A DNA stretch of 64,000 bases, from the NCBI RefSeq assembly GCF_001885075.1, contig NZ_MODU01000004.1, positions 1,550,001 to 1,614,000 on the forward strand, written 5' to 3'. The notes beneath the pieces were generated by a model, which had not been told where the DNA came from, made no database searches, and saw only the letters and a list, made by a program, of their open reading frames with translations. Made by a program: the position numbers and the translations under genes. Source of the stretch: Alteromonas sp. V450 (lineage in GTDB: Bacteria; Pseudomonadota; Gammaproteobacteria; Enterobacterales; Alteromonadaceae). This document shows, one piece after another, positions 1 through 9,530 of the stretch; position 1 is the stretch's first letter; every line of letters begins with the position of its first letter.

Positions 1-768
1 GGTATAACGGTATTCCCTATACCCGCATTTACCGATAACTATATATGGTGTATTCACGATAAGAACAATGCGGTGGTCGTAGACCCAGGTGATGCAGAGC
101 CTGTGTTTACGTATTTGAAGTCAAATGGGCTTCAGCTTAGCGCAATTCTTATCACCCATCACCACAGAGATCACACTGGTGGTATTGCAAAGCTTGTTTC
201 GGCCATTCCCGAGCTGCCCGTCATTGGACCAAGGGGCGGCCATATTCGCGGTATAACAAAGTCGGTTTCACAAGGCGACACAGTAACATTGCCTGTACTT
301 CAAATGGCGCTTCAAGTAATGGAGGTACCAGGTCATACGCTTGATCACATTGCATTTTTCGGACACGGTGTTTTGTTTTGTGGGGATACATTGTTTTCAG
401 CAGGGTGTGGACGACTTTTTGAAGGCTCACCAGAGCAGATGCACCACTCGCTAAATAAGCTAAAGCGCCTTCCCGACAGCACGAAAGTGTATTGCACACA
501 TGAATATACTCAAGCAAATGTCGCGTTTGCGCTCGCTGTTGAACCCTCAAATACTAAGCTGCAACAATATTCTGACTGGGTCAATACACAGCGAAAAAAC
601 AACCTTGTTACGCTACCGAGTACGCTAGAACAACAAAAAGATATTAACCCCTTTTTACGCGCCCATGAACTTTCTGTTAAATCGGCTGCCGAAGCCTACA
701 GCAAAAATAGCCTAGCCGACGATGTAGCAGTATTTGCCGCAGTTCGCCGCTGGAAAGACGAGTTTTGA
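1..768 (+). CDS. gloB: Hydroxyacylglutathione hydrolase (glyoxalase II), 5'-truncated by window
   Basis: Glyoxalase II hydrolyses S-lactoylglutathione to D-lactate and glutathione, the second step of cytosolic methylglyoxal detoxification. The frame is open from base 1 and reads FPIPAFTDNYIW, the typical GloB N-terminus, so the true start lies just upstream of the window; the GTG at 73 is internal. The metallo-beta-lactamase signature THHHRDH is at about nt 154-174. Further metal ligands are seen in VPGHTLDH, in FCGDTLF and in the late THEYTQAN motif. The C-terminal region carries the usual FLRAHE-type segment. It is followed 40 bp later by mltD on the same strand, an order common in gammaproteobacteria. 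Identification is secure; only the start is missing. Confidence 0.95.
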   Translation, partial: GITVFPIPAFTDNYIWCIHDKNNAVVVDPGDAEPVFTYLKSNGLQLSAILITHHHRDHTGGIAKLVSAIPELPVIGPRGGHIRGITKSVSQGDTVTLPVLQMALQVMEVPGHTLDHIAFFGHGVLFCGDTLFSAGCGRLFEGSPEQMHHSLNKLKRLPDSTKVYCTHEYTQANVAFALAVEPSNTKLQQYSDWVNTQRKNNLVTLPSTLEQQKDINPFLRAHELSVKSAAEAYSKNSLADDVAVFAAVRRWKDEF

Positions 769-832
769 TGCAAAAGTAGGCCAATTACCGTAAAATGGTA
801 GGTTTGCAATGCCCAATGAGGTTTCTTCATAT

Positions 833-2497
833 ATGCAGTTGAAGTGTTTTCCTTTATCGCCGCTAATATTAGCGATAGGTTTAAGCGGTTGCCAACTAAC
901 CGGTATCAATAGTGACGAAGCACAGTTAGAAAGTAACGAAAATGCCTCATTAGAGGCGTGCAGCGACATTCATACTAACGAAGAGTCAATTAGTGATTGT
1001 GAAATAGCTCGTGACGGTGTCATCGAGGTTATTCATCCGCACGACGATGCTTTAGAAGAGATAGCGCAAATTACCGAGACGCCAGAGGTACACACGCAAG
1101 CGGTGATTACAGATGTATGGAAACGCGCAAGTAACAACTTTGCGTTATCTATACCGGATAACAAACGCATAGATGCGCAACGAAAGTGGTACCTTAAGCA
1201 TCCAGAATATATGGCTCGCGTAGTAAAACGCGCAAAACCTTTTCTTTACTACATTACCGAAGAAATTGAAAAACGCGGTATGCCAATGGAACTGGTTCTT
1301 TTGCCTATTGTAGAAAGCGCGTTTGATCCCTTTGCCTATTCTCACGGTCGAGCCGCCGGCATGTGGCAGTTTATTCCGGGGACCGGAAAGCGATTCGGCA
1401 TGCAACAAAACTGGTGGTACGACGGACGCAGAGACGTGATAGCCTCCACCAAAGGAGCGCTAGATTATCTTACCTATTTGAACAACATGTTCGACGGAAA
1501 CTGGCTACATGCACTCGCTGCGTATAACAGTGGCGAAGGGCGGGTTTTAAAAGCGATTAAAGCCAATAAAAGAGTAGGAAAGCCTACTGACTTTTGGAAT
1601 CTCAATTTACCACGAGAAACCCGTGCCTATGTACCAAAACTTCTCGCATTAGCGGATATCTTAAAGAACAAAGATAGCTATGCCTATGCATGGCCGGAAG
1701 TTGAAAACGTGGCGGTTATTGAGGTTGTCGATATTGATTCACAGGTCGATTTAGCCTTTGCTGCCGAACTTGCTGGTATGTCATTAAAAGAACTGCATGG
1801 ATTGAATCCTGGGTTTAATCGATGGGCAACATCTCCTGAGGGGCCTCATAGGCTTGTTTTACCGTTAAATAAAGCAGCAACATTTTCACAAGCGCTAGCT
1901 AAAATTGATCAAAAAGAGCGACTGAACTGGGTACGACACTCGGTGAAAGCCGGCGATAGTTTGGGAAAAATCGCGCAACAATATCACACCACAATCAACG
2001 TGCTTAAAAAAGTCAATGAGCTAGATTCGACAATGATCAGAATTGGCCAAGCCCTTATGGTTCCCGTTGCCCTGCAAGAACTAGATAGCTACACGCTATC
2101 TCAAGAACAGCGCCTCGCTAGCTTACAAAATAACAGTTCAACGAAACAAAAAATACGTCACACCGTGAAGTCTGGTGATACGCTGTGGGATATAGCCCGT
2201 AAGTACAATATAAGCACTAAACAGTTGGCAAAATGGAATGGAATGGCGCCAGGTGATACCCTTCGTCTCGGCAAAACTTTGATAATTTGGCAAAAAGGGG
2301 CAGCAAAAAGCGGCGTTACTAAAAAGCTGACCTATACAGTGAAAAATGGCGATTCGCTGTCGCGTATTGCTAACAAATTTAACGTTAAAGTAAGCGACAT
2401 TGGTAAATGGAACGCGCTAAATACAAAACGTTATTTACAACCGGGGCAAAAGCTAAATCTTTACGTAGACGTAACAAGGTTAAACGCGTCAAGCTAA
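833..2497 (+). CDS. mltD: Membrane-bound lytic murein transglycosylase D, lipoprotein with three LysM domains
   Basis: MltD cleaves the glycan strands of peptidoglycan to 1,6-anhydro products from the periplasmic face of the outer membrane. Starting at 833 gives a lipoprotein signal ending in LSGC, with Cys at residue 20; an in-frame ATG at 809 would only add eight residues in front. The SLT domain holds the catalytic Glu in PIVESAFDP (about residue 161), then GMWQFIPGTG and AAYNSGEGRV. Three C-terminal LysM modules (about 367-412, 442-487 and 499-545) begin with TVKxGDxL-like motifs and would bind glycan. E. coli MltD has two LysM repeats, so three is slightly longer than usual. Probably cotranscribed with or close behind gloB. 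Confidence 0.95.
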   Translation: MQLKCFPLSPLILAIGLSGCQLTGINSDEAQLESNENASLEACSDIHTNEESISDCEIARDGVIEVIHPHDDALEEIAQITETPEVHTQAVITDVWKRASNNFALSIPDNKRIDAQRKWYLKHPEYMARVVKRAKPFLYYITEEIEKRGMPMELVLLPIVESAFDPFAYSHGRAAGMWQFIPGTGKRFGMQQNWWYDGRRDVIASTKGALDYLTYLNNMFDGNWLHALAAYNSGEGRVLKAIKANKRVGKPTDFWNLNLPRETRAYVPKLLALADILKNKDSYAYAWPEVENVAVIEVVDIDSQVDLAFAAELAGMSLKELHGLNPGFNRWATSPEGPHRLVLPLNKAATFSQALAKIDQKERLNWVRHSVKAGDSLGKIAQQYHTTINVLKKVNELDSTMIRIGQALMVPVALQELDSYTLSQEQRLASLQNNSSTKQKIRHTVKSGDTLWDIARKYNISTKQLAKWNGMAPGDTLRLGKTLIIWQKGAAKSGVTKKLTYTVKNGDSLSRIANKFNVKVSDIGKWNALNTKRYLQPGQKLNLYVDVTRLNASS

Positions 2498-2570
2498 TAA
2501 CTACAGTGAGATAGCATTAACACGCCGCCTTTTTGTACGTTTAAAAAAGGCGTTAAATCATAAAAGGGAT

Positions 2571-3608
2571 ATGAAAATGCTAAGAATTAACCGAGAAAAT
2601 TTGCGAAATAGTCACGAAACCCCTTGGTTAATTCTAGATCTCGTCATGCTTGGTATATTATTTGTGAATCTAGCATGGCTAATTTTTGATGCCCTGTATG
2701 CTACTGACTTCGTTTATGGCTTGTTAGGTACTTATTTTCCAGCGTTTCTAAGTGCCTACGACCCAATCCACAACAACTTTTTGCTGGTAGACCTCGTTTT
2801 CATCGCTATATTTTTCACCGAATTCTGCTTCCGGTGGATTGTTGCGATTGTACGTAAAGAGCATTTACGCTGGTACTTTTTTCCATTTCTACATTGGTAC
2901 GATATCATAGGCCTTATACCTACCGGGCCAACCCGCTTGTTTCGTTTCTTACGCATCTTTTCTATTTTGCATCGCCTGCACAAATTCGAAATCATCGATT
3001 TGAATCAAACCGCCGTCTTTCGCTTTTTTGCGTTTTACTACGATGTTTTCGTTGAAGAGTTAAGCGACCGGATTGTGGTTAAAGTGCTCAGCGATGCGCA
3101 AAAAGATATTTCAGCGGGTTCGCCTTTATTAGACGATATAAACGCACAGGTACTCGCCCCTCGCCGACCCGTAATAACCCAATGGATGGCTGGCGTTATC
3201 AATCATTTAGGCCGGTCTATTCAAAGCGAAGAACATGGCGAGGTAATACGAGAACACGTGCGTAAAAGCGTAGGAAAAGCGGTGAGAAGTAATGCGCAAG
3301 TTTCTTCACTACACTACCTACCTGTTATCGGGAAAACCATTGAAAATACGTTAGAAGAATCGGTAACCGATATTGTAACAACATCGCTGGTTAACCTGTT
3401 AAGCGACCTAGACGCAGAGCGCATCGACCACTTTATTTCAGTGGGAATGCACGATTACACCCCAACCGCCGACGCACTTGATAAAGAAGTACTTAACGTT
3501 GTCAACGAATGTCTGGAGCTGGTCAAAGCACACGTTGCACAACAGCGTTGGAAGTCACACCTCACAGAAAAAGAATCGGCTATTCCCACTGGTAAGCCCG
3601 AAATTTAA
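2571..3608 (+). CDS. Ion-channel-like membrane protein with voltage-sensor-type helices, no visible pore
   Basis: This 345-residue protein has about four hydrophobic helices in residues 18-150. They are followed by an Arg-rich helix, RLFRFLRIFSILHRLHKF, with basic residues at three- to four-residue spacing like the S4 segment of voltage-gated channels; acidic residues in the preceding helices could act as its counter-charges. No P-loop or selectivity filter (such as TVGYG) follows. Instead there is a soluble C-terminal half of about 190 residues rich in amphipathic helices. Such proteins are usually labelled ion transporter from the N-terminus alone. A role in sensing or passing charge is inference. 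The gene stands alone between mltD and the convergent AsnC-type regulator. Confidence 0.6.
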   Translation: MKMLRINRENLRNSHETPWLILDLVMLGILFVNLAWLIFDALYATDFVYGLLGTYFPAFLSAYDPIHNNFLLVDLVFIAIFFTEFCFRWIVAIVRKEHLRWYFFPFLHWYDIIGLIPTGPTRLFRFLRIFSILHRLHKFEIIDLNQTAVFRFFAFYYDVFVEELSDRIVVKVLSDAQKDISAGSPLLDDINAQVLAPRRPVITQWMAGVINHLGRSIQSEEHGEVIREHVRKSVGKAVRSNAQVSSLHYLPVIGKTIENTLEESVTDIVTTSLVNLLSDLDAERIDHFISVGMHDYTPTADALDKEVLNVVNECLELVKAHVAQQRWKSHLTEKESAIPTGKPEI

Positions 3609-3671
3609 GTGATGATGTAAATCGTTGGAAAAATAAGAACACTCGCTTTTCAGCGCAATAATGTACAGATG

Positions 3672-4106
3672 CTATTTTTCAGTCGTTGACAGAATAATAC
3701 TTGTCTCACTATTAAGTACGCCTTTAACGCCGCGCACCTCTTTTAAAATGCTGTCTAAATGCGCGAGACTTTCGGCGGTTATAACAATAAGTAAATCCCA
3801 ATTACCATTTGTGGTATGAAACCTCTGTACACCATTAAGTTGCCTGAGCTTACCAATCAGTTGAGTTGTACTTAACCCCTCAAGCTCTACTGACATTAGC
3901 GCTTTTATTTTATCTGGTTGCAGTTGCTCATTCACGCGAATTGTAAAGCCGTCGATCACCCCTGAATTTACCAGCCTGTCGATACGTTTTTGCACTGTAC
4001 TTCGCGATAACGAGAGAACTTCAGCAAGCACAGTAACTGGTGTTCGCGCATCGCGCTTCAATATGTCGAGAAGCTCGCGGTCTTTTGCATCTAAATCCAC
4101 ATACAT
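3672..4106 (-). CDS. Lrp/AsnC-family transcriptional regulator
   Basis: The start at 4106 gives MYVDLDAKDRELLDILKRDARTPV, matching the usual Lrp/AsnC opening (144 residues); an in-frame start at 4172 would add 22 residues atypical of the family. The winged HTH covers about residues 4-64 (LAEVLSLSRSTVQKRIDRLVNSGVI), followed by the RAM ligand-binding/oligomerisation domain (ALMSVELEGLS, FHTTNGNWDLLIVI). The gene diverges from the hydrolase/succinyltransferase fusion, an arginine-family catabolic gene, with about 215 bp between them. Regulation of that gene by an amino acid effector is therefore the simplest inference. The effector cannot be read from sequence. Confidence 0.88.
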   Translation of the reverse strand: MYVDLDAKDRELLDILKRDARTPVTVLAEVLSLSRSTVQKRIDRLVNSGVIDGFTIRVNEQLQPDKIKALMSVELEGLSTTQLIGKLRQLNGVQRFHTTNGNWDLLIVITAESLAHLDSILKEVRGVKGVLNSETSIILSTTEK

Positions 4107-4178
4107 AAGCGTTTCTCCTACAGATAGAGGAATTGCCGAGTTACTAATGAGTTCATTCAGCTTGGTCAGCAATCTAGC

Positions 4179-4205
4179 ATAATGACAATAATATTGAGCA
4201 TTATG
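4179..4205. promoter_or_regulatory. Inverted repeat in the AsnC/ctlX-astA divergent promoter region
   Basis: CATAATG at 4179-4185 and CATTATG at 4199-4205 form a 7-bp inverted repeat in very AT-rich DNA between the two divergent genes. Lrp/AsnC regulators commonly bind such AT-rich dyads. Assignment as the regulator's own site is inference from position. Confidence 0.35.
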
Positions 4206-4321
4206 ATTAAATTAAATAACAACTTGCAACATCTTGAGCATAGTTAATTGAAATAGCCAGAGAATAAAATACACGCTCTTTTTACGTGGAAATAACTCAG
4301 CTAAGTGCTTTAGGACGTTTT

Positions 4322-6328
4322 ATGCAAGCCAGTTACATCACAAATTCACGCTTAACTACACCAAATACGGTTTTAATGGTACGCCCCTGTGGTTTTCGCC
4401 CCAACGAACAAACAGCAAAAGACAATAGTTTTCAGAAACCCCTCGTGGCGACGCAGAAAAGTAGAGAAGAAATATCAAAAAATGCGTGTATGGAATTTGA
4501 TGAGATGGTTCGCACTTTACGTGCAAACCATATAACAGTAGAGGTGTTTGAAACAGAGAAAGAAAACACACCCGATTCAGTATTTCCAAATAATTGGTTA
4601 AGCACACACCCCAACGGTTTACTTGTCACCTACCCTATGCACTGCGAAAACCGCAGGGAAGAGCGCCGAAAAGATATTGTCAGCTATCTGCAGCAACACT
4701 ACAACGTGCAGCAAGCTACAGATTTATCGTCACTTGAAACCGACGGATATATCGTTGAAGGCACAGGGGCGATGGTGATCGATCACTCAAACGCGTTAGC
4801 GTATGTTTGTCTGTCACAACGAGCAGATAAAAAAGCGGTATTGTCGGCTTGTAAAGCGATTGGCTTAACGCCTGTATGTTTTAGCGCCTTTGATACTAAT
4901 GGTACAGCGGTTTATCACACCAACGTAATGATGTGTGTCGGCAGTGACTTTGCCATTATTGCTACCAGCATGATAGAAGAAAGCGACAGAAATGCGGTGC
5001 TTTCAACACTTAAGGAGACGGGTAAAACCATCATCGATATAAGCGAAGAACAAGTGAATAGTTTTGCCGGTAACTGCTTGGAACTTGTGAATAAGCATGG
5101 AAAGCGCTTATTACTTTTATCATACACTGCTTTTAATTCAATAAACGAAAAGCAACGCGCTTTACTGCCCCACGATCTTACTTTACTTCCTATCGCAGTG
5201 CCTACTATTGAAATGGGGGGAGGCTCCGTTCGCTGCATGGTTGCGGGTATTCACCTTGATCGTAAGACAATCAGCACTGAACAGAGTACGACCAACAGCG
5301 TTATCTTCGACACCCGCGTGAGACTAGCAAAAGGTGATGATTTGGAAGGCTTGCTTGCGTTAGCTCAAGCTGCATCGCCAGGTATGACAACCTTCCCCCC
5401 TGATAGAGCAACGCTTGATAACAAACTGAAGCGTTCAATTAGAGAAGAACAAAAACTTATGTGCGAAGGTCGTCCAGACTACCTTTTGTTTGTATTGGAG
5501 GATCTTTTAACTGGCAAGCTTATCGGCACATCTGCAATCTTTGGTGAATTAGGAAAAGATGACAGTTTTTATAGCTACAAGCGAGAAAAAGTCGCCCAGC
5601 GAAATAAATCACTAGGCGTACACTACACCCATGACACACTGCACCTAAGTCACCATTTTGAAGGGTACGCTGAAGTGGCATCACTATACTTACTGCCTGA
5701 ATACAGAAAACACTTCAACGGAAAACTACTTTCTAAAGTGCGCTACCTTTTTATGGGCTTACATCGGCATATATTTCCAAAACGGGTTATGGCCGATCTT
5801 CGGGGCTATGTAAATGAAGATGGAGACTCGCCCTTCTGGAATGCCGTCGGTGATCACTTTTTTCCTATGACGTACGCTGAAGCTGATTTATATGGCGCCG
5901 TAAACGGAAATCAGTTTATTGCAGACTTAATGCCTAAACTTCCACTGTATGTAAATATGTTGCCCAAAGAAGCCCAATTAGCTATTGGCAAACCGCATAA
6001 CGACGGCCGGCCCGCCATGGCGATGTTAGAAAAAGAAGGATTTAAATTCACGAACTACATCGATATTTTTGATGGTGCGCCTAGCATGGAAGCTGAAGTT
6101 ACAAGCCTGAAAACTGTTAATTCAACTCAGCGGTTAGAAGTAAAGGTTACCGAAGCTAGCGAGCGTACTACTAACAGAAAAATGTCGCTTATCGCCACGT
6201 TAAGCCAGCCATTTTATGCAATGGTGGCAGAAACTGAGCAACAAAACAAAACAGTGATTATTTCCCGTGATACAGCACAAGCACTCAACGTAAGTTCAGG
6301 AGATACTGTCTTACTTTCAGATATTTAG
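4322..6328 (+). CDS. Fusion: CtlX-type guanidino-group hydrolase + arginine N-succinyltransferase (AstA)
   Basis: Residues of about 16-313 match the citrulline-utilisation hydrolase (CtlX) branch of the guanidino-modifying superfamily. Visible are TVLMVRPCGFRPNEQT, FPNNW, EGTGAMVID, a YHTNVMMCVG His motif (His about 199) and the late GGGSVRC with probable catalytic Cys (about 305). From about residue 328 to the end (about 340 residues, the full family length) the protein matches AstA, first enzyme of the arginine succinyltransferase pathway: LALAQAASPGMTTFPPD, EVASLYLLPEYR, GDSPFWNAVGDHFF. AstA moves a succinyl group from succinyl-CoA to arginine or, in some enzymes, ornithine. The ATG at 4322 has AGGA six bases upstream; a GTG at 4286 would add 12 residues. 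No other ast genes lie nearby. A bifunctional citrulline/arginine-to-succinylornithine route is inference. Confidence 0.85.
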   Translation: MQASYITNSRLTTPNTVLMVRPCGFRPNEQTAKDNSFQKPLVATQKSREEISKNACMEFDEMVRTLRANHITVEVFETEKENTPDSVFPNNWLSTHPNGLLVTYPMHCENRREERRKDIVSYLQQHYNVQQATDLSSLETDGYIVEGTGAMVIDHSNALAYVCLSQRADKKAVLSACKAIGLTPVCFSAFDTNGTAVYHTNVMMCVGSDFAIIATSMIEESDRNAVLSTLKETGKTIIDISEEQVNSFAGNCLELVNKHGKRLLLLSYTAFNSINEKQRALLPHDLTLLPIAVPTIEMGGGSVRCMVAGIHLDRKTISTEQSTTNSVIFDTRVRLAKGDDLEGLLALAQAASPGMTTFPPDRATLDNKLKRSIREEQKLMCEGRPDYLLFVLEDLLTGKLIGTSAIFGELGKDDSFYSYKREKVAQRNKSLGVHYTHDTLHLSHHFEGYAEVASLYLLPEYRKHFNGKLLSKVRYLFMGLHRHIFPKRVMADLRGYVNEDGDSPFWNAVGDHFFPMTYAEADLYGAVNGNQFIADLMPKLPLYVNMLPKEAQLAIGKPHNDGRPAMAMLEKEGFKFTNYIDIFDGAPSMEAEVTSLKTVNSTQRLEVKVTEASERTTNRKMSLIATLSQPFYAMVAETEQQNKTVIISRDTAQALNVSSGDTVLLSDI

Positions 6329-6394
6329 CCTCGTAGCTGAAAACAGGTTTTTGATTACGCCAGTCCGCGGTACATTCAAAGCCCAACTAAAGAA

Positions 6395-6418
6395 AAAGCC
6401 CGCAAAAGCGGGCTTTCA
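6395..6418. terminator. Bidirectional Rho-independent terminator
   Basis: A perfect 9-bp stem, AAAGCCCGC / GCGGGCTTT, with an AAAA loop lies between the convergent ctlX-astA fusion and cysS. A/T runs on both sides allow use from either strand. Confidence 0.8.
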
Positions 6419-6444
6419 TTCTGGCAAGTAGCTTGGGCTGCTAA

Positions 6445-7827
6445 TTACGCCTTACGCCATGTAGTGCCGCTTGGGCCGTCTTCTAGCACTACGCCTTTTG
6501 CGTTTAACGCATCGCGCGCTGCATCTGCGGCAGCCCAGTCTTTGGAGGCACGGGCATCGTTACGCTGTTTAATTAGCGCTTCAATTTCAGCGGCTTCGTC
6601 TTCATTGCCGTCACCGCCTTTCAAGAAGGTGTCTGGGTCGCTTTGAAGCATACCCAAAATTGCGCCTAGCCCCTTTAAAACTGCAGCCAGTTTTCCCGCT
6701 TCTTCAGCATTATCTTTTTGACGGTTAAGCTCTCGTGCTACATCAAACATTACCGAAAAGGCTTCAGGTACGTTTAAATCGTCGTTCATTGCCGCTTCAA
6801 AGCGCGTCAGATAACCACCGTGGCTAAGGTCAGTGCTTCCGTCTACTGTTACCCCACGCAATGCCGTGTACAAACGCTCTAGGGCGGCCTTCGCTTGAGT
6901 AATGTTATCTTGCGAATAGCTTAACTGGCTACGATAATGCGCTGACATCAAAAAGAAACGCAACGTCTCTGCATCATGCTCTTTTAGCACATCGCGCAAA
7001 GTAAAAAAGTTGCCTAGCGACTTAGACATTTTTTCGTCATTAACCTGAACCATACCAGCGTGCATCCATACGTTCACGTAAGGAGTATCATACGCGCAGC
7101 ACGACTGAGCCACTTCGTTTTCATGGTGTGGGAACGTTAAATCTGAGCCACCGCCGTGAATATCAAAATGGGCACCAAGATGCTTGTGGTTCATCGCAGA
7201 ACATTCAATGTGCCAACCCGGGCGGCCCTCACCCCAAGGTGACTGCCATGCAGGCTCACCAGGCTTTGTGGTTTTCCACAATACGAAATCTAGCGGGTCG
7301 TCTTTACCCGCCGCCACTTCTACGCGGGCACCGGCTTTAAGCTGCTCTAAATCTTGTTTGCTCAACTTGCCGTAATCTTCATATTTACTTACGTCAAACA
7401 ACACATCGCCGCTTTGCGCCTGATAGGCGTAGCCTTTGTCCATAAGGCGCTGAATTATCTCAATGATCTCATCCATGTGGCCACTTACTGTCGGTTCAAC
7501 ATCTGGCTCTAGTAAGTTAATCGCCGCAAAATCTTCGTGCATCATGGCAATAGTGCGTGCAGTCAGCGCTTCGAAGCTTTCGCCATTTTCATTGGCGCGA
7601 GCAATAATTTTATCGTCGATATCCGTGATGTTACGCACATACTTTACCTCTAAACCAAGGTGTCGCATGTAGCGAACTAACACATCGAAACTTAAATAGG
7701 TACGGGCATGACCCATATGACTCAGGTCGTAAACGGTTATACCACACACATACAATCCCACTTTCCCTTCTTGAAGCGGCACAAACTTCGCTTTTTCACG
7801 GGTTCGGGTATTGTAAAGATGCAGCAT
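6445..7827 (-). CDS. cysS: Cysteine--tRNA ligase
   Basis: Class I aminoacyl-tRNA synthetase that charges tRNA-Cys with cysteine. The HIGH-like motif appears as HMGHAR right after the zinc-ligand Cys in YVCGITVYD. Other zinc ligands are visible in HIECSAMN and HHENEVAQ, and KMSKS is intact ([10 protein letters not shown]). At 460 residues it is full length for the bacterial family. It is transcribed alone, convergent to the upstream fusion gene and divergent from ppiB across about 190 bp that must hold both promoters. cysS next to ppiB and lpxH is a common gammaproteobacterial arrangement. Confidence 0.98.
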   Translation of the reverse strand: MLHLYNTRTREKAKFVPLQEGKVGLYVCGITVYDLSHMGHARTYLSFDVLVRYMRHLGLEVKYVRNITDIDDKIIARANENGESFEALTARTIAMMHEDFAAINLLEPDVEPTVSGHMDEIIEIIQRLMDKGYAYQAQSGDVLFDVSKYEDYGKLSKQDLEQLKAGARVEVAAGKDDPLDFVLWKTTKPGEPAWQSPWGEGRPGWHIECSAMNHKHLGAHFDIHGGGSDLTFPHHENEVAQSCCAYDTPYVNVWMHAGMVQVNDEKMSKSLGNFFTLRDVLKEHDAETLRFFLMSAHYRSQLSYSQDNITQAKAALERLYTALRGVTVDGSTDLSHGGYLTRFEAAMNDDLNVPEAFSVMFDVARELNRQKDNAEEAGKLAAVLKGLGAILGMLQSDPDTFLKGGDGNEDEAAEIEALIKQRNDARASKDWAAADAARDALNAKGVVLEDGPSGTTWRKA

Positions 7828-8015
7828 GTTTATATTTCCTATTAGTCATAATTTTCGAACCGCAAAGTTTAGCACTGTCACGATTTAAATGGTACAAGCC
7901 TTTTTTCGCAACGCGTTTGCCGGGTTTTGCTACAACCATCTCTTTGCGCTAGCTACTCGTTTTGCGCTAAAATGGAATCACATTTTATGAATGCTAACAG
8001 ACAGGACAGACCACA

Positions 8016-8507
8016 ATGGTTACGTTAAAAACAAATTTTGGTGACATTACCCTTGAGCTCTTTGAAGATAAAGCGCCTAAAACAGTTGCCAACTTTCTTT
8101 CTTACGTTGAAGACGGTTTTTTTGACAACACTATTTTTCACCGTGTTATCAACAACTTTATGATCCAAGGTGGTGGTTTTACGCCAGATATGGACCAGAA
8201 AGACACAAAAGATCCTATTGAAAACGAAGCAGACAACGGGGTTGCAAACGAAGTGGGTACCATAGCAATGGCGCGTACTCAAGATCCACACTCTGCAACT
8301 GCTCAGTTTTTTATTAATGTGAATAACAACGATTTCCTCAACCATTCTGGCAAATCGGTAAACGGTTGGGGCTACTGTGCATTTGGTAAAGTGACTGAAG
8401 GCATGGATGTGGTTGAAAAAATTAAGGCCGTTAAAACCGGTAATCACGGTTACCATCAGGATGTTCCTGTTGAGCCTGTTATCATCGAAAAAGCCGTAGT
8501 AGCTTAA
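8016..8507 (+). CDS. ppiB: Peptidyl-prolyl cis-trans isomerase B (cyclophilin)
   Basis: A cytoplasmic-type cyclophilin (163 residues, no signal peptide) that catalyses proline isomerisation during folding. The cyclophilin core is evident: [47 protein letters not shown] and WGYCAFGKV. Catalytic positions equivalent to Arg, Phe, Gln and His of the family sit in FHRVI, FMIQGG and the following blocks. It diverges from cysS and is followed by a strong terminator before lpxH, so it is probably monocistronic. Confidence 0.97.
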   Translation: MVTLKTNFGDITLELFEDKAPKTVANFLSYVEDGFFDNTIFHRVINNFMIQGGGFTPDMDQKDTKDPIENEADNGVANEVGTIAMARTQDPHSATAQFFINVNNNDFLNHSGKSVNGWGYCAFGKVTEGMDVVEKIKAVKTGNHGYHQDVPVEPVIIEKAVVA

Positions 8508-8586
8508 ACCACCGCATTGAGAAATAGCGTATATAACGGCTGGTATACCACGCACTACAAGACGTGCGTTAGCCTTTAATAATTGC

Positions 8587-8616
8587 AAGCCGCGTCACTA
8601 TAACGCGGCTTTTTTA
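8587..8616 (+). terminator. Rho-independent terminator after ppiB
   Basis: Stem AAGCCGCGT / ACGCGGCTT with a 7-nt loop, followed by a T run. It lies about 20 bp before the lpxH start, so lpxH expression may depend partly on read-through or on a promoter inside this short gap. Confidence 0.85.
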
Positions 8617-8635
8617 CCCACACTTAAGAATATTT

Positions 8636-9373
8636 ATGTCGTTCACCTACTTCATTGCCGATTTACACCTCAGTGCCGACCGTCCGGATATTACAGAATG
8701 CTTAATGCGCTTTTTAAAAGAGGACGCCATTAATGCAGATGCGCTTTATGTTCTTGGCGACTTATTTGAAGTATGGATTGGTGACGACAATATTACGCCT
8801 TTTAACACCGCCATAGCGGCGGCATTCAAAGAAGTAAGTCAACACTGCCCAATTTACTTTATTCACGGTAATCGTGATTTTGCAATTCGAGAAAAGTGGC
8901 TCTCAAAAGCAGGCATGACGTTATTAAACGAACAAGAAGTTGTCGACCTTTATGGTACGCCTACTCTGCTTACTCACGGTGATGAGCTATGTACTCGTGA
9001 TGTTGCTTATCAAAAATTTCGCAAGAAATCTCGCGGTTGGTGGTGGCCTCGTTTAATGCTTGCGCTTCCACTGTGGTACCGCCAAAGGGTGGCGGATAAC
9101 GGCAGAGCAGAAAGCAAAGCAAATCAACAAGCCCTGAAACCTGAAATTATGGATGTCACCCCTGAAGAGGTGGTTAACGTGATGGAAAGATGGGGCGTTC
9201 AACGTATGATCCACGGTCATACTCACAGACCAAACATACATCAATTACACGTTAATGCGAAACCTGCAACTCGCATTGTCTTGGGCGACTGGTACGAGCA
9301 AGGCAGCGTGCTTAAAGTAACACCATCAAATGCTGAGCTTTTAAAACACGATTTCTCTGTGCCAACGCGTTAG
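8636..9373 (+). CDS. lpxH: UDP-2,3-diacylglucosamine diphosphatase
   Basis: LpxH hydrolyses UDP-2,3-diacylglucosamine to lipid X and UMP, the fourth step of lipid A synthesis, at the inner-membrane surface. The calcineurin-like metallophosphoesterase motifs are all present: IADLHLS, GDLFEVWIGDD, HGNRDF, THGDELCT and HGHTHRP. The length of 245 residues is normal. The gene is conserved beside ppiB and cysS in gammaproteobacteria. It is followed by about 155 bp before the yqiJ-like gene. Confidence 0.97.
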   Translation: MSFTYFIADLHLSADRPDITECLMRFLKEDAINADALYVLGDLFEVWIGDDNITPFNTAIAAAFKEVSQHCPIYFIHGNRDFAIREKWLSKAGMTLLNEQEVVDLYGTPTLLTHGDELCTRDVAYQKFRKKSRGWWWPRLMLALPLWYRQRVADNGRAESKANQQALKPEIMDVTPEEVVNVMERWGVQRMIHGHTHRPNIHQLHVNAKPATRIVLGDWYEQGSVLKVTPSNAELLKHDFSVPTR

Positions 9374-9530
9374 CAACTGCTTTTTGTTATTGATGACGCA
9401 TAAAACGCAATGACAAAATCCATGAAAACAAATTGTTACAACAAGCGCCTCATTACGTTTTGCCCACACTAGCTTAATTTTTCTGCTGTGGTATAACTAG
9501 ACAATAAAGGTCTCATCATGGATGGTGTAA

